A program made the position numbers and the translations under genes. A DNA stretch of 64,000 nt from Limnoglobus roseus (GTDB lineage Bacteria > Planctomycetota > Planctomycetia > Gemmatales > Gemmataceae), in NCBI RefSeq assembly GCF_008254045.1, contig NZ_CP042425.1, forward strand, positions 7,392,163-7,456,162, written 5' to 3'. Shown here piece after piece: positions 17,001 to 24,567 of this stretch. Position 1 is the stretch's first letter; each line of letters starts with the position of its first letter. Below the pieces are notes generated by a model. That model saw nothing but the letters and a program-made list of their open reading frames with translations. It ran no database searches and had not been told where the DNA came from.

Positions 17001-19017
17001 CCGTCACACCGGCCGGCGATTGCGCGACCACGGCGGGCGTCGCCGATGCCGCTGGCAGGTCGAACGCCTCGTTGAAACTCGTGCTGGTGGAGTTGGCAGT
17101 GGACGCCGAGGCACCGAGGCCGCGGCGGGCGAACGCCTGCCAAATTTCCCGCTGGTTAACGCCGCCCGTGAGGGCCACGTCGGCCGCCAGGATCGCGTCC
17201 CGAGCCTGGACGAAGGTCGGGTTCACCGCCTGTAACTTCATGCCGTCGAGGACCAACCGCAGGGCCAGTTTGTTCCCCGCGCTCGCCGGGCCGCCGTCGG
17301 CGGCGTAGCCGGTACTCAGGTCCGGGTCGAACCCGTACTTGTTGATGAACAGCCAGTTCATGTCCCATAGAGCGGAGGCCCACAAGGCCCCGGCCCAGTG
17401 GACTTCGGTGCTCTGGTTGGTCCCGGTTCCGTAGTCCGAAAAAGTCATCGGGTTGATCGTCTTGTCGAAGCTGTACGGGTGCTGGCGGATGCCGTCGCCA
17501 GTCGTTGGTTGGCCGAGGACGTACGTGGCGAGGCCGTACTTGTCGTTCGCCCGGTCGGTCGTTCGCTGGGTGAGCATCAGGGCGAAGAAGTCGCTCCAGC
17601 CCTCGCCCATCCCCGCGCTCTGGAGGTTGTTCAGGGCCGAGGCGTTCGCCGGCCCGCCGGTGAGGCGGTTGCTGATGCCGTGACCGTACTCGTGCGCGAT
17701 CACACCGTTGTCGAAGTCGCTGTCCCGGTTCGGGTTCGAGTTGGTGAACCGGTACATCTGCATGCGCGGCGGCGACCCGTCCGGCGGCGACGCGAAGTTC
17801 GCGTTGTTCGTCCCGCTGCCGTCCTGGGCGTCGGCCAGAACGGCGTCGTTCCCCTTCCCGAGACCGGTGTAGTTCTTCGTCTGGAAGTTCCCGGACGCCT
17901 CGTCGAAGCCGTACCGGTACGTCACGTCGTGCATGACGTTGTTCATGTAGAAGAGGTTCGTCGTCAGGGCCGGCAGGTACGTACTCGGGTCCTGTGTCGC
18001 CGGGAACGGGAAGTCGAAGATCAGTCCCGACCCGCCGCTCGGCCGAACGCCGCCGCTGTCGTTGGCGTCCAGGTCGTCCTGGGCCGACACGTTGTTCCCG
18101 CGGGTGTCGGTGAACTCGGCCCCGGCAACGCCGTTCGTGTCGTGCCACCCGTAGGGGCTGGCAACCGGGTCGGCCGGGTTGACCAGAACGGCCCGCCCGC
18201 CGTCCTGGGGGCTATCGTTCGGAACGGGGACGACGTTGTACGTGTCGAAGTTGTCGACCCAGTCGGCCCAGTACTCGACCGCCCCGTCCTGCGTGTCCAC
18301 AGTGAGCTGATACCAGTGGTTGCCGTCGGGCGTGCGGGCGGACATCTCCCAGACCGGGCGGACGCCGCGGGGCGTGTTCACGTAGGCCCGTGCGACGCGG
18401 ATGTCGAGGTCCGAAAAATCCTTCTCCCGGACGACGACCGCCTGTTCGATTCCGCCTTCGGTGGCCACGATGGTCGGCGGGGTGGTGAGGGTGTACCCGA
18501 ACGCGGCCGCCGCCAAAGGAACAGCATCGGTCGCACTGACGACCGGCGGCACGACGGCCGGGGCGACCGCCGCGAGGTTCGGAACGAACGCGGCGTTCAC
18601 GATCACCGGTTGCCCGTTCGCCGTCAGGTGGACGCCGGCCGTGGCGTTCAGGATCGGTAAGCCGTTCAGTTGCTGGAAGAAGTAGACGTGCGACTCACCG
18701 AGGCTCGCGTAGTTGTCCGTCACCGAAGCCGAGGCGACATCGTCGGGCGTCAACCCGGCCTGGGCGGCGACCAGCGATAATGTATCCCGGGCGATCGTCT
18801 CCGCGTTGCCGATCCGCGCACTGGCGAAGGCCGTCGACGGCATGAAGGTATAACTCGGCGGCATGGTGTTCAGGCCGCCCTCACCCTGCACGAGTGCCTC
18901 CGTCACGGTGGCGGTCGGCACGGTGCGGTCTTCCAACGACAGGACGAATAGCGGATGACTGCGGCGAACGGCCTTGGCGGGACGGCTTTTCTTCGGAGAG
19001 CGAGAGGCGTTCGACAT
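11014..19017 (-). CDS. Giant secreted M36 (fungalysin-like) metalloprotease with PKD-like and FG-GAP repeats
   Basis: The 2667-residue protein starts with a basic leader and the LEDRTVPT motif (LEDR at 28-31). A fungalysin/thermolysin-type propeptide segment lies around 95-150. The M36 catalytic domain has zinc ligands H442 and H446 in HEYGHGISNRLTGG and E472 in MGEGWSDF. After the catalytic domain come Ig-like domains (about 650-870), several pre-peptidase C-terminal-type beta domains (about 900-1500), about eight PKD/cadherin-like repeats (about 1520-2310), a Pro/Val linker (about 2313-2350) and a C-terminal FG-GAP propeller (about 2350-2667). It is an extracellular protease anchored by or presented on long beta-repeat stalks. 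The length far exceeds the 400-700 residues usual for M36 enzymes. The frame is uninterrupted over 8 kb. Function on a particular substrate is unknown. Confidence 0.9.
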   Translation of the reverse strand: MSNASRSPKKSRPAKAVRRSHPLFVLSLEDRTVPTATVTEALVQGEGGLNTMPPSYTFMPSTAFASARIGNAETIARDTLSLVAAQAGLTPDDVASASVTDNYASLGESHVYFFQQLNGLPILNATAGVHLTANGQPVIVNAAFVPNLAAVAPAVVPPVVSATDAVPLAAAAFGYTLTTPPTIVATEGGIEQAVVVREKDFSDLDIRVARAYVNTPRGVRPVWEMSARTPDGNHWYQLTVDTQDGAVEYWADWVDNFDTYNVVPVPNDSPQDGGRAVLVNPADPVASPYGWHDTNGVAGAEFTDTRGNNVSAQDDLDANDSGGVRPSGGSGLIFDFPFPATQDPSTYLPALTTNLFYMNNVMHDVTYRYGFDEASGNFQTKNYTGLGKGNDAVLADAQDGSGTNNANFASPPDGSPPRMQMYRFTNSNPNRDSDFDNGVIAHEYGHGISNRLTGGPANASALNNLQSAGMGEGWSDFFALMLTQRTTDRANDKYGLATYVLGQPTTGDGIRQHPYSFDKTINPMTFSDYGTGTNQSTEVHWAGALWASALWDMNWLFINKYGFDPDLSTGYAADGGPASAGNKLALRLVLDGMKLQAVNPTFVQARDAILAADVALTGGVNQREIWQAFARRGLGASASTANSTSTSFNEAFDLPAASATPAVVAQSPAGVTAAAPASLTLTFSEAMDTSSFASAADVVSFTDPTGSDLRSSITGFAWTSATTLRIDFTAQSAQGLYTMVVGPNVTAADNGAAMNQDFDATPGEAISDRYTANFLYDPVALTVTAITPAAGATLTPNVTAVDVTFSEPVLASSLTVADLNLSQGTVTAVTLMSPTQVRFTVGGFGEGTTYLSLKYGAATDAAGFASLAFNSSFTLDYDTVAFPTPLTAALPLGSLVYDGTFPFATTVGTTADTDEFTITLDASQQLSAIVTPAAGATLIPRVRIEDPSGTIFTTFTGTTAGKAITASLPVAAAGTYKVRVSGNGTTTGAYSLRLLLNASGEGEQYGFGSNDTTGTAQALDPLAVAPTDSVAVTSIVGVAGATPAEVEANDTAATANDERNNFAAVPGSATYQLGWTGSIRASGDFDYVRVGTFQVGDVVTITMSGSASGITGGIVDPYVELIRANGTIVTEDDDSGPGTESILFRFAVVTPDTYYVRARDFGTGTGNYRIGVRLENAGTAPTTGGAFTAESEGNDSIGAANDASTSWQQVQNRAAVTGTISTAADADFFRYTLTANDRLTVRAVGDNGFAPTLALLNSAGTILQTVDGSTTEESGIYGFSIGTTGDYLIRVTSFSGTGTYTLEVLQSGTTLPAARAVGDFYSVSLTTGQRLSVGLTGSASTTLQILDPLGTVVVPAGTAAGSYTTTAELTAAMSGTYFVGVSDVYPTVYQLTVVSGATLDRGTNNATGTAQTLALGSRALGGLTSGPDTAWYAVAVGTAGPSLQFRTITPGDAAGEFVNTLDPIITVFDSSGTPVATDDNSAGDGRNALASVSLPTVGTYYVRVSAAGGSSGEYILATEQAGNTPPVASAGGSYTVIEGGSLSLSAMAGDAENDPLTYQWDLNNDGIFTDAAGPTPTLTAAQLNALGIGDGSSSGTAYPIRVRVSDGVNAPVVSADGTLTVINSAPTGTLANSGPTTESSATPTTVTVTATDPSAADVAAGLTYRFDFDNDGVYEVVQSANVATVPASLLADGPTTVTVHVLVTDKDGGTLTLSTPIVVAGVGPSGTVTGGTVLEGEAGNVSISGVSDPSSADTMAGFTYSYDFDNDGTFDLSGTTAAVIVPATFLSDGPFDRVVRVRISDKDNNFSEYTTTVHVTNANPTLSLADNGPVAEGSAFTLTATATDAPVDQLSLRYAFDFDNDGTFDLGGNNYATGVTGATASVPTADSGVRTVRVRVYDKDGGFTEAVRTVTVNNVAPTTVLSNGGPVAEGSAGGVSFGAVTDPSSADVAAGFTYSFDFDNDGTFDVVNVTTPTVVVPAAFLPNGPAVRTVRGRVTDKDGGFTDSTTDLTVTNVNPTATFVAGGSVAEGASGSVTFSSVVDPSPGDRAIVRYAFDFDNDGTFDVGDGTYAGSVTGASATVTASFLSDGPMNRVVRGRVIDPDGGFTDSTATIPVTNVAPTGTFTVSTPVPVGQPAVASFTAVADVPRDVAVGFRYEYDFIADGRTTTVASTSASASFTFASPGTYTVRGRVYDKDGGFTESTAITTVTTVAPTATFAGTSTIEGGAAIVAFAAVSHPSVRASAAGFRYSYDFDNDGVFDLGDGTYAGSVTDASVAVPASVIANSGDHTVRGRVIEVDGGFADRTATVRVLPVVTVLPPPVLVPPPPPPVVVPPPPVVIPPPPVVVPPAPRGFAVGADAGGQARAILFGGEKQILFDGVVFNTTFTGGVRVATGDVDGDGVPDLIVGTGPGTVTQVRVLSGVGGRELFSIQPFESAFTGGVYVAAGDIDGDGKAEIAISPDEGGGPRVRVFHGGSFSTVTDYFGIDDPNFRGGARPAFGDINGDGRADLLVAAGFGGGPRVSVWDGAFLGTPSQRTLFNDFFLFEQTLRNGVFITAGDLNGDGFEELIAGGGPGGGPRVFALDGKELIDNRQVVAANFFAGDPNNRGGVRVAAADVDGDGRADILAGTGPGTASHVTRYLGSKITASGQPPVDADDDYFPGLAGGVFVG
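12090..14420 (-). repeat. About eight tandem repeats of roughly 290 bp encoding PKD-like domains
   Basis: Within the giant protease gene, a near-identical DNA segment encoding DFDNDG recurs about every 290 bases, near 12254, 12543, 12841, 13135, 13432, 13722, 14003 and 14325. Each unit encodes one beta-sandwich repeat carrying that Ca-binding-like loop. The DNA-level similarity makes this a likely site of repeat expansion or contraction by recombination and of assembly collapse. Confidence 0.8.
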
Positions 19018-19193
19018 AGTATTCCCGGCGCGTCACGGGTCGTGCCGCGAGGAGGCATGGGAGATCGGCTGATGGCACCGCGTGCGGAAACCCGATTCGA
19101 GACGCTGTATCATAGCAGCCGCCTTCTCCAGTTGCCCGGATCGGGAGGCGCCATTTGGCCAGGAAAGCTCCGGTCGCCGGCTCGCCCCTCCGG

Positions 19194-20174
19194 CTACTCC
19201 GCCTCGCTCGGATCAGGCGGGCTTTCCTTCTTCTTGACCAGGATCACGCGGTTGCCGCGCGCGTTGTACCCGACCTCGTCCATGAACGCCCGCATGAGGA
19301 GAATGCCCCTCCCGCTGGGGCGGTCGAAGAAGGACGGGTCCGTGGGATCGGGTAGCGAGGAAATGTCGAACCCGTCGCCACCGTCGGAGACCACGAACGT
19401 CGCCCGGTGCGGCTTGAGGCGGGCCGTGATCCGGACCCGCCGGTCGCGGTAAGGGGCTTGCTGCCTCCGTTCCGTGACCTGGGCGTAGAAGGCGTGCTCG
19501 TTCACGCACTTGAGTTCGGAACTGACGCCGAGGTTGCCGTGATAAATGGCGTTCAACAACGTCTCCTCCAGGGCGATCCCGACCCGGGTGACGGCCGTCG
19601 CGTCGCAGATGCCGAGCGAGACGATGTCGTGTTGGAGAAGCGCGATCAGGGGGCTGACCACGGTGGGATCGTTGTCGATCTCGAAGTGCGTCGTCTGGGC
19701 CTTCAAGCTCTGGAGGGCTTTCGTCTGGCAATCATCGGTCTGCGACGCGGCCAGCACTTGCTCCACGGCCGACGCGAGGTCGGCCGCCAACGTCTGCTTC
19801 GTGACATAGCTGGCGGCCCCGGCCTTCAGCGCGGCGACGGCGATCTTCTCACTCCCCTGGCCGGTCATGATGATGACCGGAATCTTCGGGTACTCGGCCC
19901 GAACGCGGGTCACGAGTTCCAGCCCGTCGATCCGCGGCATCTGGAGGTCGGTCACCACGGCGGCGGGCCGTAGCCGGCCGATGACTTCCAGCGCTTCCTC
20001 CCCGTCGCACGCATACTCGACCCGCCAATTGCCTCGCTTCTCGATCATCCGCCCGGCCACCCGGCGATCGACGGGGGAATCGTCGACCACGAGAATGATC
20101 GACGATTCGTGGTCGCGGGTGGCCCCGGGATTGTCGGGGCCGTTGGGTTCGGGAATGGGGGGGTGAAGGGTCAT
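19194..20174 (-). CDS. Receiver domain fused to RsbW/HATPase-type anti-sigma-like domain
   Basis: The 326-residue protein has a receiver domain (about 25-145) with acidic pair D31-D32, phospho-acceptor D76 and a conserved Lys in YVTKQ. It is followed by a linker and a GHKL ATPase domain with N box EETLLNAIYHGN, DGGDGFD and GRGILLMR. There is no HisKA dimerisation helix with a phosphorylatable His, so it is not a standard hybrid kinase. The ATPase resembles serine-protein-kinase anti-sigma factors such as RsbW. It probably couples a two-component signal to partner switching; partners are not visible nearby. I chose the ATG at 20174, where the conserved region begins. Two upstream in-frame ATGs exist (20321 and 20408), and the ribosome site at 20174 is weak, so the start is uncertain. 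Confidence 0.8.
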   Translation of the reverse strand: MTLHPPIPEPNGPDNPGATRDHESSIILVVDDSPVDRRVAGRMIEKRGNWRVEYACDGEEALEVIGRLRPAAVVTDLQMPRIDGLELVTRVRAEYPKIPVIIMTGQGSEKIAVAALKAGAASYVTKQTLAADLASAVEQVLAASQTDDCQTKALQSLKAQTTHFEIDNDPTVVSPLIALLQHDIVSLGICDATAVTRVGIALEETLLNAIYHGNLGVSSELKCVNEHAFYAQVTERRQQAPYRDRRVRITARLKPHRATFVVSDGGDGFDISSLPDPTDPSFFDRPSGRGILLMRAFMDEVGYNARGNRVILVKKKESPPDPSEAE

Positions 20175-20437
20175 GGGTCGGATCACCGAGAGTGTGGCGG
20201 ACTCGGCCGGGGCAAAGTATTCCGAAAGGCTCACGACTTCTGTCGCGAGGCTCGAAGCGTTGGTCAACGTGGCCGCTTCGTAAGTTGCTCGAATCACCGA
20301 CGACGCAAATGATATGACCATCTTAGCAGATTCCGTCCAGAACATCCCGGCCACTTCCACTAAGAATTCTGCGCGCGTGCCGAAGGCCCGGCCCGCGATC
20401 CCGGACACGTACCACCAAGATTCCCGGTCGAAATGGG

Positions 20438-23338
20438 TTAAAGTTCCGGGTTGCGGGGGAACTTCTGGTACGGCAGGCGGACGCCGTCGAACAGGAGTTC
20501 GTCGACCTCTTGCACGCCCGCCGGTTGGCGGAACCCCTGACTGGCCGCGAACGTGTCGAGGTCGTCTTGATCGACGCCATCGCCGGACACGCCCAGCCCG
20601 CCGACCAGCGCCGTCGTGTACAGCGGCACGGCCCCGGGGAAGAACACCACGCCGTTCTGGTTCAGGGGGTCGGTCGCGTCACGGAAGTTGGTTTGCGGGA
20701 AGAAGGCGTCGTGGCCGGCGACGCTGGTGAACGCCGACGCCGGCTGTCGCGGGCCGACCTGCAAACCCGTTGTCCGGTCGATGCCGGGGTCGTCGTTGAG
20801 TTGCGAGAACACGGCCGGCGCGTTGCCGTCGATCCCCTCCGGGAAACGCGGCTGAGCCAGATGGCGGAACGTGCGATTCGAGAAGGCCGTTCCCGCCGGA
20901 ATGCCGGGCAACTGATCGACCGATTGAAGTTGCGTGGCGTCGGCGTAGTAAGCGACGTTACGGGCCTTGGCCACGGCCACGTCGATGGAGAAGGTCGTGG
21001 CGTCACCCATGCGATAAAGGCCGAGGACGTTGCCCTGCCGGTCCGCGACCGCGAAGACGAACTTCGTGCTGTTGCTGGCGGGCAAGCGAATGGCCGCGCG
21101 AGTCTTGGTTGCTTGCGCCACGCCCTGATTGACGAACGCGAGAACCTGGGCTGCGCTGATGCCGTCGCCGTCGTGGGGCAGGACCAACCAGCCGCTCGGA
21201 GCGAGTTTCCCTTCGAGTAGCGTTTGATTCGCGGCCAGCGTGGAACCGTCCGCTTCCGACAGGCCCGCGGTTGGCGTTACCGGCAAGTCGCGGCCGGTGT
21301 CCGGGTCGCCGGTGCCGAGCGTTTGCCCGTAGGAAACCAGTCGCCCCGGCCCCTCCGTGCCGCCCGGTCCCACAATGTCCAGCGTGACGCCGTTCAAGTC
21401 GATCCGCTGCTTGTCCGGCGTGATCGGCAGCCCCACAATGCCGGGCGGGAGGGCCACACCGCCCAGCGTGCCGACGGCCAAACCGATGCCCGGTGCCCCG
21501 CCCACGGCAGCGACGGCGGCGTACTCCGCTTCCTGCGTGCGGTCAGGTTTGGAGGCATCGTAGGTCGTGCTTTCGGACGGGTTCTCTTCCGTGGCGTAGC
21601 CGGTCGTGCCGGGGTAGAAGACGCCGATGCCACCGACGAGCACGCCATTCTTGTAAATCGGAATGCCGCCGTTGAGCGTGCCGATGCCCCGGCCCTGTGC
21701 CGTGGACAACAGGCCGGAACGGTAGCCGTAGGAGTCCTGCGGGAAGAGGCTCTGCCCTGCGGGGACGTACTCTTCCGGCAGGTTGAATCGCTGCGTGAGT
21801 GCGATGGACCCTCCGGTACCGTCCGAGTGAAGCGTGCCGTCGCGGTTGGTGTGTTCGATGTCGAACAGGTCCGCCGAGGGCGTGAACGGAACGCCGGGCG
21901 GGAAGTGGCCGCCCACGCCGACGGGGGCGACGAATCCGGGGCCGTAGAACAGCGAATTCTGATCCACGAGATCAGGGCTGCTCTCGGCTTCCCGCTGCGT
22001 GATCGTCGATTGACTGAGGTTGCGAATCGTGCGCGATGTCAGCGGAGACTCGTTGTTGCCGAAGAGTGCGCCAGTTCGGGCGAGGGCAACGGCCCCGTCC
22101 ACGGCGAATGTCAGCGTCCGCGGGTCGTTCTGAACTTGAGGGGCAACCCCGCCTTCCACCCGCACACCGAGGATGCGGCCGTTGCGATCGACAATCGCGA
22201 TGATGCCGTCCGTGCTACTCGTCGCGGCGGCAGCTCGCTGCAACAAGGTTCCCACGTCGGCCGCCGCCAGCACTTCATTTCCGTCGAGGGGGGTGGGGCC
22301 AGTCGGAAGTTGATTCACTTGGCGTGAGAAGTCCGCCGTCGCGGTCGTGCCGAAGCCCGTGCCGAGGGCGACGCCGCCGAGGAAAGGGAAGTCGAAGGCC
22401 GAGGAACTTTGCGTGGCCGTGTCCGTCACATCGAAGGTCCGCACCTCCGGCCCGCTGCCCGGCCCAGCCCCGGTGACGATCAAGTCTCGGCCGGCCGGAC
22501 CCGCGACCGCGGCGACGGTGACGCCGGCGGTGAATGTTGGAGTGTAGGCGAAGAAGCTTTGCGAGACGCGCAGGGTTGTCGCGTCGAATGTCTTCACGTT
22601 CGGCCCGCCGCCCGGCCCAGCCCCGGTGACGATATCCGGCTTGCCGTCGCCGTCGGTATCGCCCACGGCCACCGCAACGCCGCCGCGGAACCCGGCGTCG
22701 TAGGCGAAGAAGCTCCGCTGCTCGGCCGTCGTCACGCCGTCGAACACCCGGACGTGCGGCCCGCCGCCCACGCCGGCCCCGGTCACGATTTCACCGGAAC
22801 CCGTGCCGAGGACATCGCCCACGGCCACGTTGACGCCGTTGCGGAAACTGGAATCGTAAGCGAAGAAGCTCATCGCCGGATTGCCGGAGAGGTCGAAGAA
22901 CGCCTTCACGTGCGGCCCGCCGCCGACCCCGGTCCCCGTGACGATGGCCGCGCGACCGCCCAACTGCCCCACCGCGACATTCACGCCACCACGGAAGTCG
23001 GGGGTGTAGGCGAAGAAACTGCCGAGTTCTTGGCCCGAGTCCGGGTCAAAAACCTTCACGAGTGGCCCACCGCCCGTACCGGCAGCCGTCACGACTTCCG
23101 GCCGGCCGTCGCCGTTCACATCGCCGACGGCCACCCGCACCCCGCCGGTGAAGCTCGACTCGTAAGGCGCAAAGGATCGCAGAAGGATTCCGCCCGCGTC
23201 GTAAACCTGCACGAGCGGCGCGGCTCCGGCGTCCGCCCCGACGGCGTAGATCGCGGCCGCCGCGCTCGGCAACGCCCGGTCGTCCAGTCGTTCGAACCGG
23301 AGTTGGGAGAGGCGTCGCCGAAACCGCGAAAGGGCCAT
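20438..23338 (-). CDS. Secreted FG-GAP propeller protein with two GlcG/HbpS-like domains
   Basis: The 966-residue protein starts with a basic leader and an LDDRALPS version of the LE-x-R-x-x-P motif (18-25). Six or so FG-GAP-type repeats follow (about 30-340), each with a GGV-VAVGDV-GDG and TGAGVGGGPHV pattern. Two domains then resemble the heme-binding GlcG/HbpS family: one near 355-640 with AIVDRNGRILGVRV, and one near 715-960 with AVADRQGNVLGLYRMGDA and VGGLGVSGDGVDQDD. GlcG/HbpS proteins bind heme or small ligands, and some act as extracellular redox sensors. Fusion to a propeller suggests an outer-surface or secreted binding protein. The start at 23338 begins the basic leader; an ATG six codons upstream is also possible. 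Confidence 0.8.
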   Translation of the reverse strand: MALSRFRRRLSQLRFERLDDRALPSAAAAIYAVGADAGAAPLVQVYDAGGILLRSFAPYESSFTGGVRVAVGDVNGDGRPEVVTAAGTGGGPLVKVFDPDSGQELGSFFAYTPDFRGGVNVAVGQLGGRAAIVTGTGVGGGPHVKAFFDLSGNPAMSFFAYDSSFRNGVNVAVGDVLGTGSGEIVTGAGVGGGPHVRVFDGVTTAEQRSFFAYDAGFRGGVAVAVGDTDGDGKPDIVTGAGPGGGPNVKTFDATTLRVSQSFFAYTPTFTAGVTVAAVAGPAGRDLIVTGAGPGSGPEVRTFDVTDTATQSSSAFDFPFLGGVALGTGFGTTATADFSRQVNQLPTGPTPLDGNEVLAAADVGTLLQRAAAATSSTDGIIAIVDRNGRILGVRVEGGVAPQVQNDPRTLTFAVDGAVALARTGALFGNNESPLTSRTIRNLSQSTITQREAESSPDLVDQNSLFYGPGFVAPVGVGGHFPPGVPFTPSADLFDIEHTNRDGTLHSDGTGGSIALTQRFNLPEEYVPAGQSLFPQDSYGYRSGLLSTAQGRGIGTLNGGIPIYKNGVLVGGIGVFYPGTTGYATEENPSESTTYDASKPDRTQEAEYAAVAAVGGAPGIGLAVGTLGGVALPPGIVGLPITPDKQRIDLNGVTLDIVGPGGTEGPGRLVSYGQTLGTGDPDTGRDLPVTPTAGLSEADGSTLAANQTLLEGKLAPSGWLVLPHDGDGISAAQVLAFVNQGVAQATKTRAAIRLPASNSTKFVFAVADRQGNVLGLYRMGDATTFSIDVAVAKARNVAYYADATQLQSVDQLPGIPAGTAFSNRTFRHLAQPRFPEGIDGNAPAVFSQLNDDPGIDRTTGLQVGPRQPASAFTSVAGHDAFFPQTNFRDATDPLNQNGVVFFPGAVPLYTTALVGGLGVSGDGVDQDDLDTFAASQGFRQPAGVQEVDELLFDGVRLPYQKFPRNPEL

Positions 23339-23463
23339 CTCGTACTCCAACAACAACGAGGCGGATCAAAGGAGATATTTCGAGGCCGTCTACGGAGGGG
23401 CGGATCGACGACGCCATAGAAACGACGTTGGTCGGGCGGATTTCGATTGCCGCACGGTTCGCG

Positions 23464-24300
23464 TCACCGAGGCTTGGCGAGTTCCCGCCGGATGGCGGTG
23501 GCGGTCGTCTCGGCCCGCAAAGCGATGATCTTGCGGCCCCACTCGGCCGCCTTCTCGACCGGGGCGAGATCGACACCGTTGATCCGAAACTTCCCGGCCG
23601 CCTGCCGCTGCTTCGCCCGGATGAGCGTCGGGTCGATGGCGGCCAGGGTCGCGCTCGTGGCGTAGTCGTCGTGCAGTCCTTCCGGTTCTTCGAGAATCCC
23701 GTGTTTCTCCAGCCACTCGTCGAAGTCCGGCTCGTCGTAGAACTCCGGGATGTAGTGAACCCGCGCGGTCTTGCCGTTCCACTTCGCGTTCAGCCGGCGG
23801 GCGACCGCTTCCATGCCCGTCTGATTCCCTCCGCTGTCGCCGATCATGACGATCTCGCGGAAGCCGTGCGTGCGGAAGCTGGCGCAGATGTCGGTCAGCA
23901 ACCGTTCGAACGTGCTCTCGCGGACGCTGATCGTGCCGGGGTACTGCATGTGATCGGTCGGCGGGTCGATGTCGCCTTCCGGGACAAACGGCACGACCGG
24001 GGCGACGAGCGTTTTGCCGAGTTTCTTCGCAATCGCCTCGGCCACCGTCCGGGTGATAAAGTTGTGCTTGCCGGTGACGAGGTACGGGCCGTTCTGTTCC
24101 ACACCGCCCGTCGGAACGATCACGGTGGTCTTTCCACCCTTGATTGCATCCCGGACTTCCATCCAGGTCATTTCTTCGACGAAGACAGTTTCGTGGGTGG
24201 TGATAGGCCGCGGGGCGTCCCGCCCGACCGGCACGTCGGATCGCGCGAACAGGGCCGCGGTGGCGGCGAGCGTGAGGAGAATGGCGGGGAGTCGAGACAT
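23464..24300 (-). CDS. Secreted creatininase-family amidohydrolase
   Basis: The 278-residue protein has a signal peptide (about 1-19) and a creatininase-type domain. The EQNGPYLVTGKHNF segment stands where the metal-binding E-x-H-G-x-H-L-x-x-x-T/D motif of classical members lies, and IVMIGDSGGNQ corresponds to the family's GHGGN motif. The usual His residues of both motifs are replaced by Asn or Ser, so metal binding may differ from creatininase or mycofactocin MftE. It may act on an amide or cyclic amide outside the cytoplasm. It is divergent from the M14 carboxypeptidase gene, with which it shares a 267-base promoter region. Confidence 0.75.
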   Translation of the reverse strand: MSRLPAILLTLAATAALFARSDVPVGRDAPRPITTHETVFVEEMTWMEVRDAIKGGKTTVIVPTGGVEQNGPYLVTGKHNFITRTVAEAIAKKLGKTLVAPVVPFVPEGDIDPPTDHMQYPGTISVRESTFERLLTDICASFRTHGFREIVMIGDSGGNQTGMEAVARRLNAKWNGKTARVHYIPEFYDEPDFDEWLEKHGILEEPEGLHDDYATSATLAAIDPTLIRAKQRQAAGKFRINGVDLAPVEKAAEWGRKIIALRAETTATAIRRELAKPR

Positions 24301-24567
24301 GACGAACCTTCCGAATCGGGACGGCTACGGGGGTCGCTCCCCAATGCCGGGGTTAACCTATCCCGCGGCCTGCACCGCGGCCTTCGCTTGAGATTCCGCC
24401 AACGAGCGCGAGCCAGGCGATGAAGAGGGACACGATTTTCGCGAGGCCGACTGGCCGTTTTGCAATGTTCACGGAGAATACTGCCCATCTCCCCGCTATC
24501 GGCACTCCCTCTTCGCTTCGAACCGTGTTCCTTTTCAACTCGTTCCCTCAACGAGCAAGGAATCGTC

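Noticed and set aside
12160..18660. Long plus-strand frames opposite the giant protease
   Set aside because: They mirror the high-GC repeat coding frame, are Arg/Pro/His-rich, and lack any domain; they are antisense shadows of the real gene.
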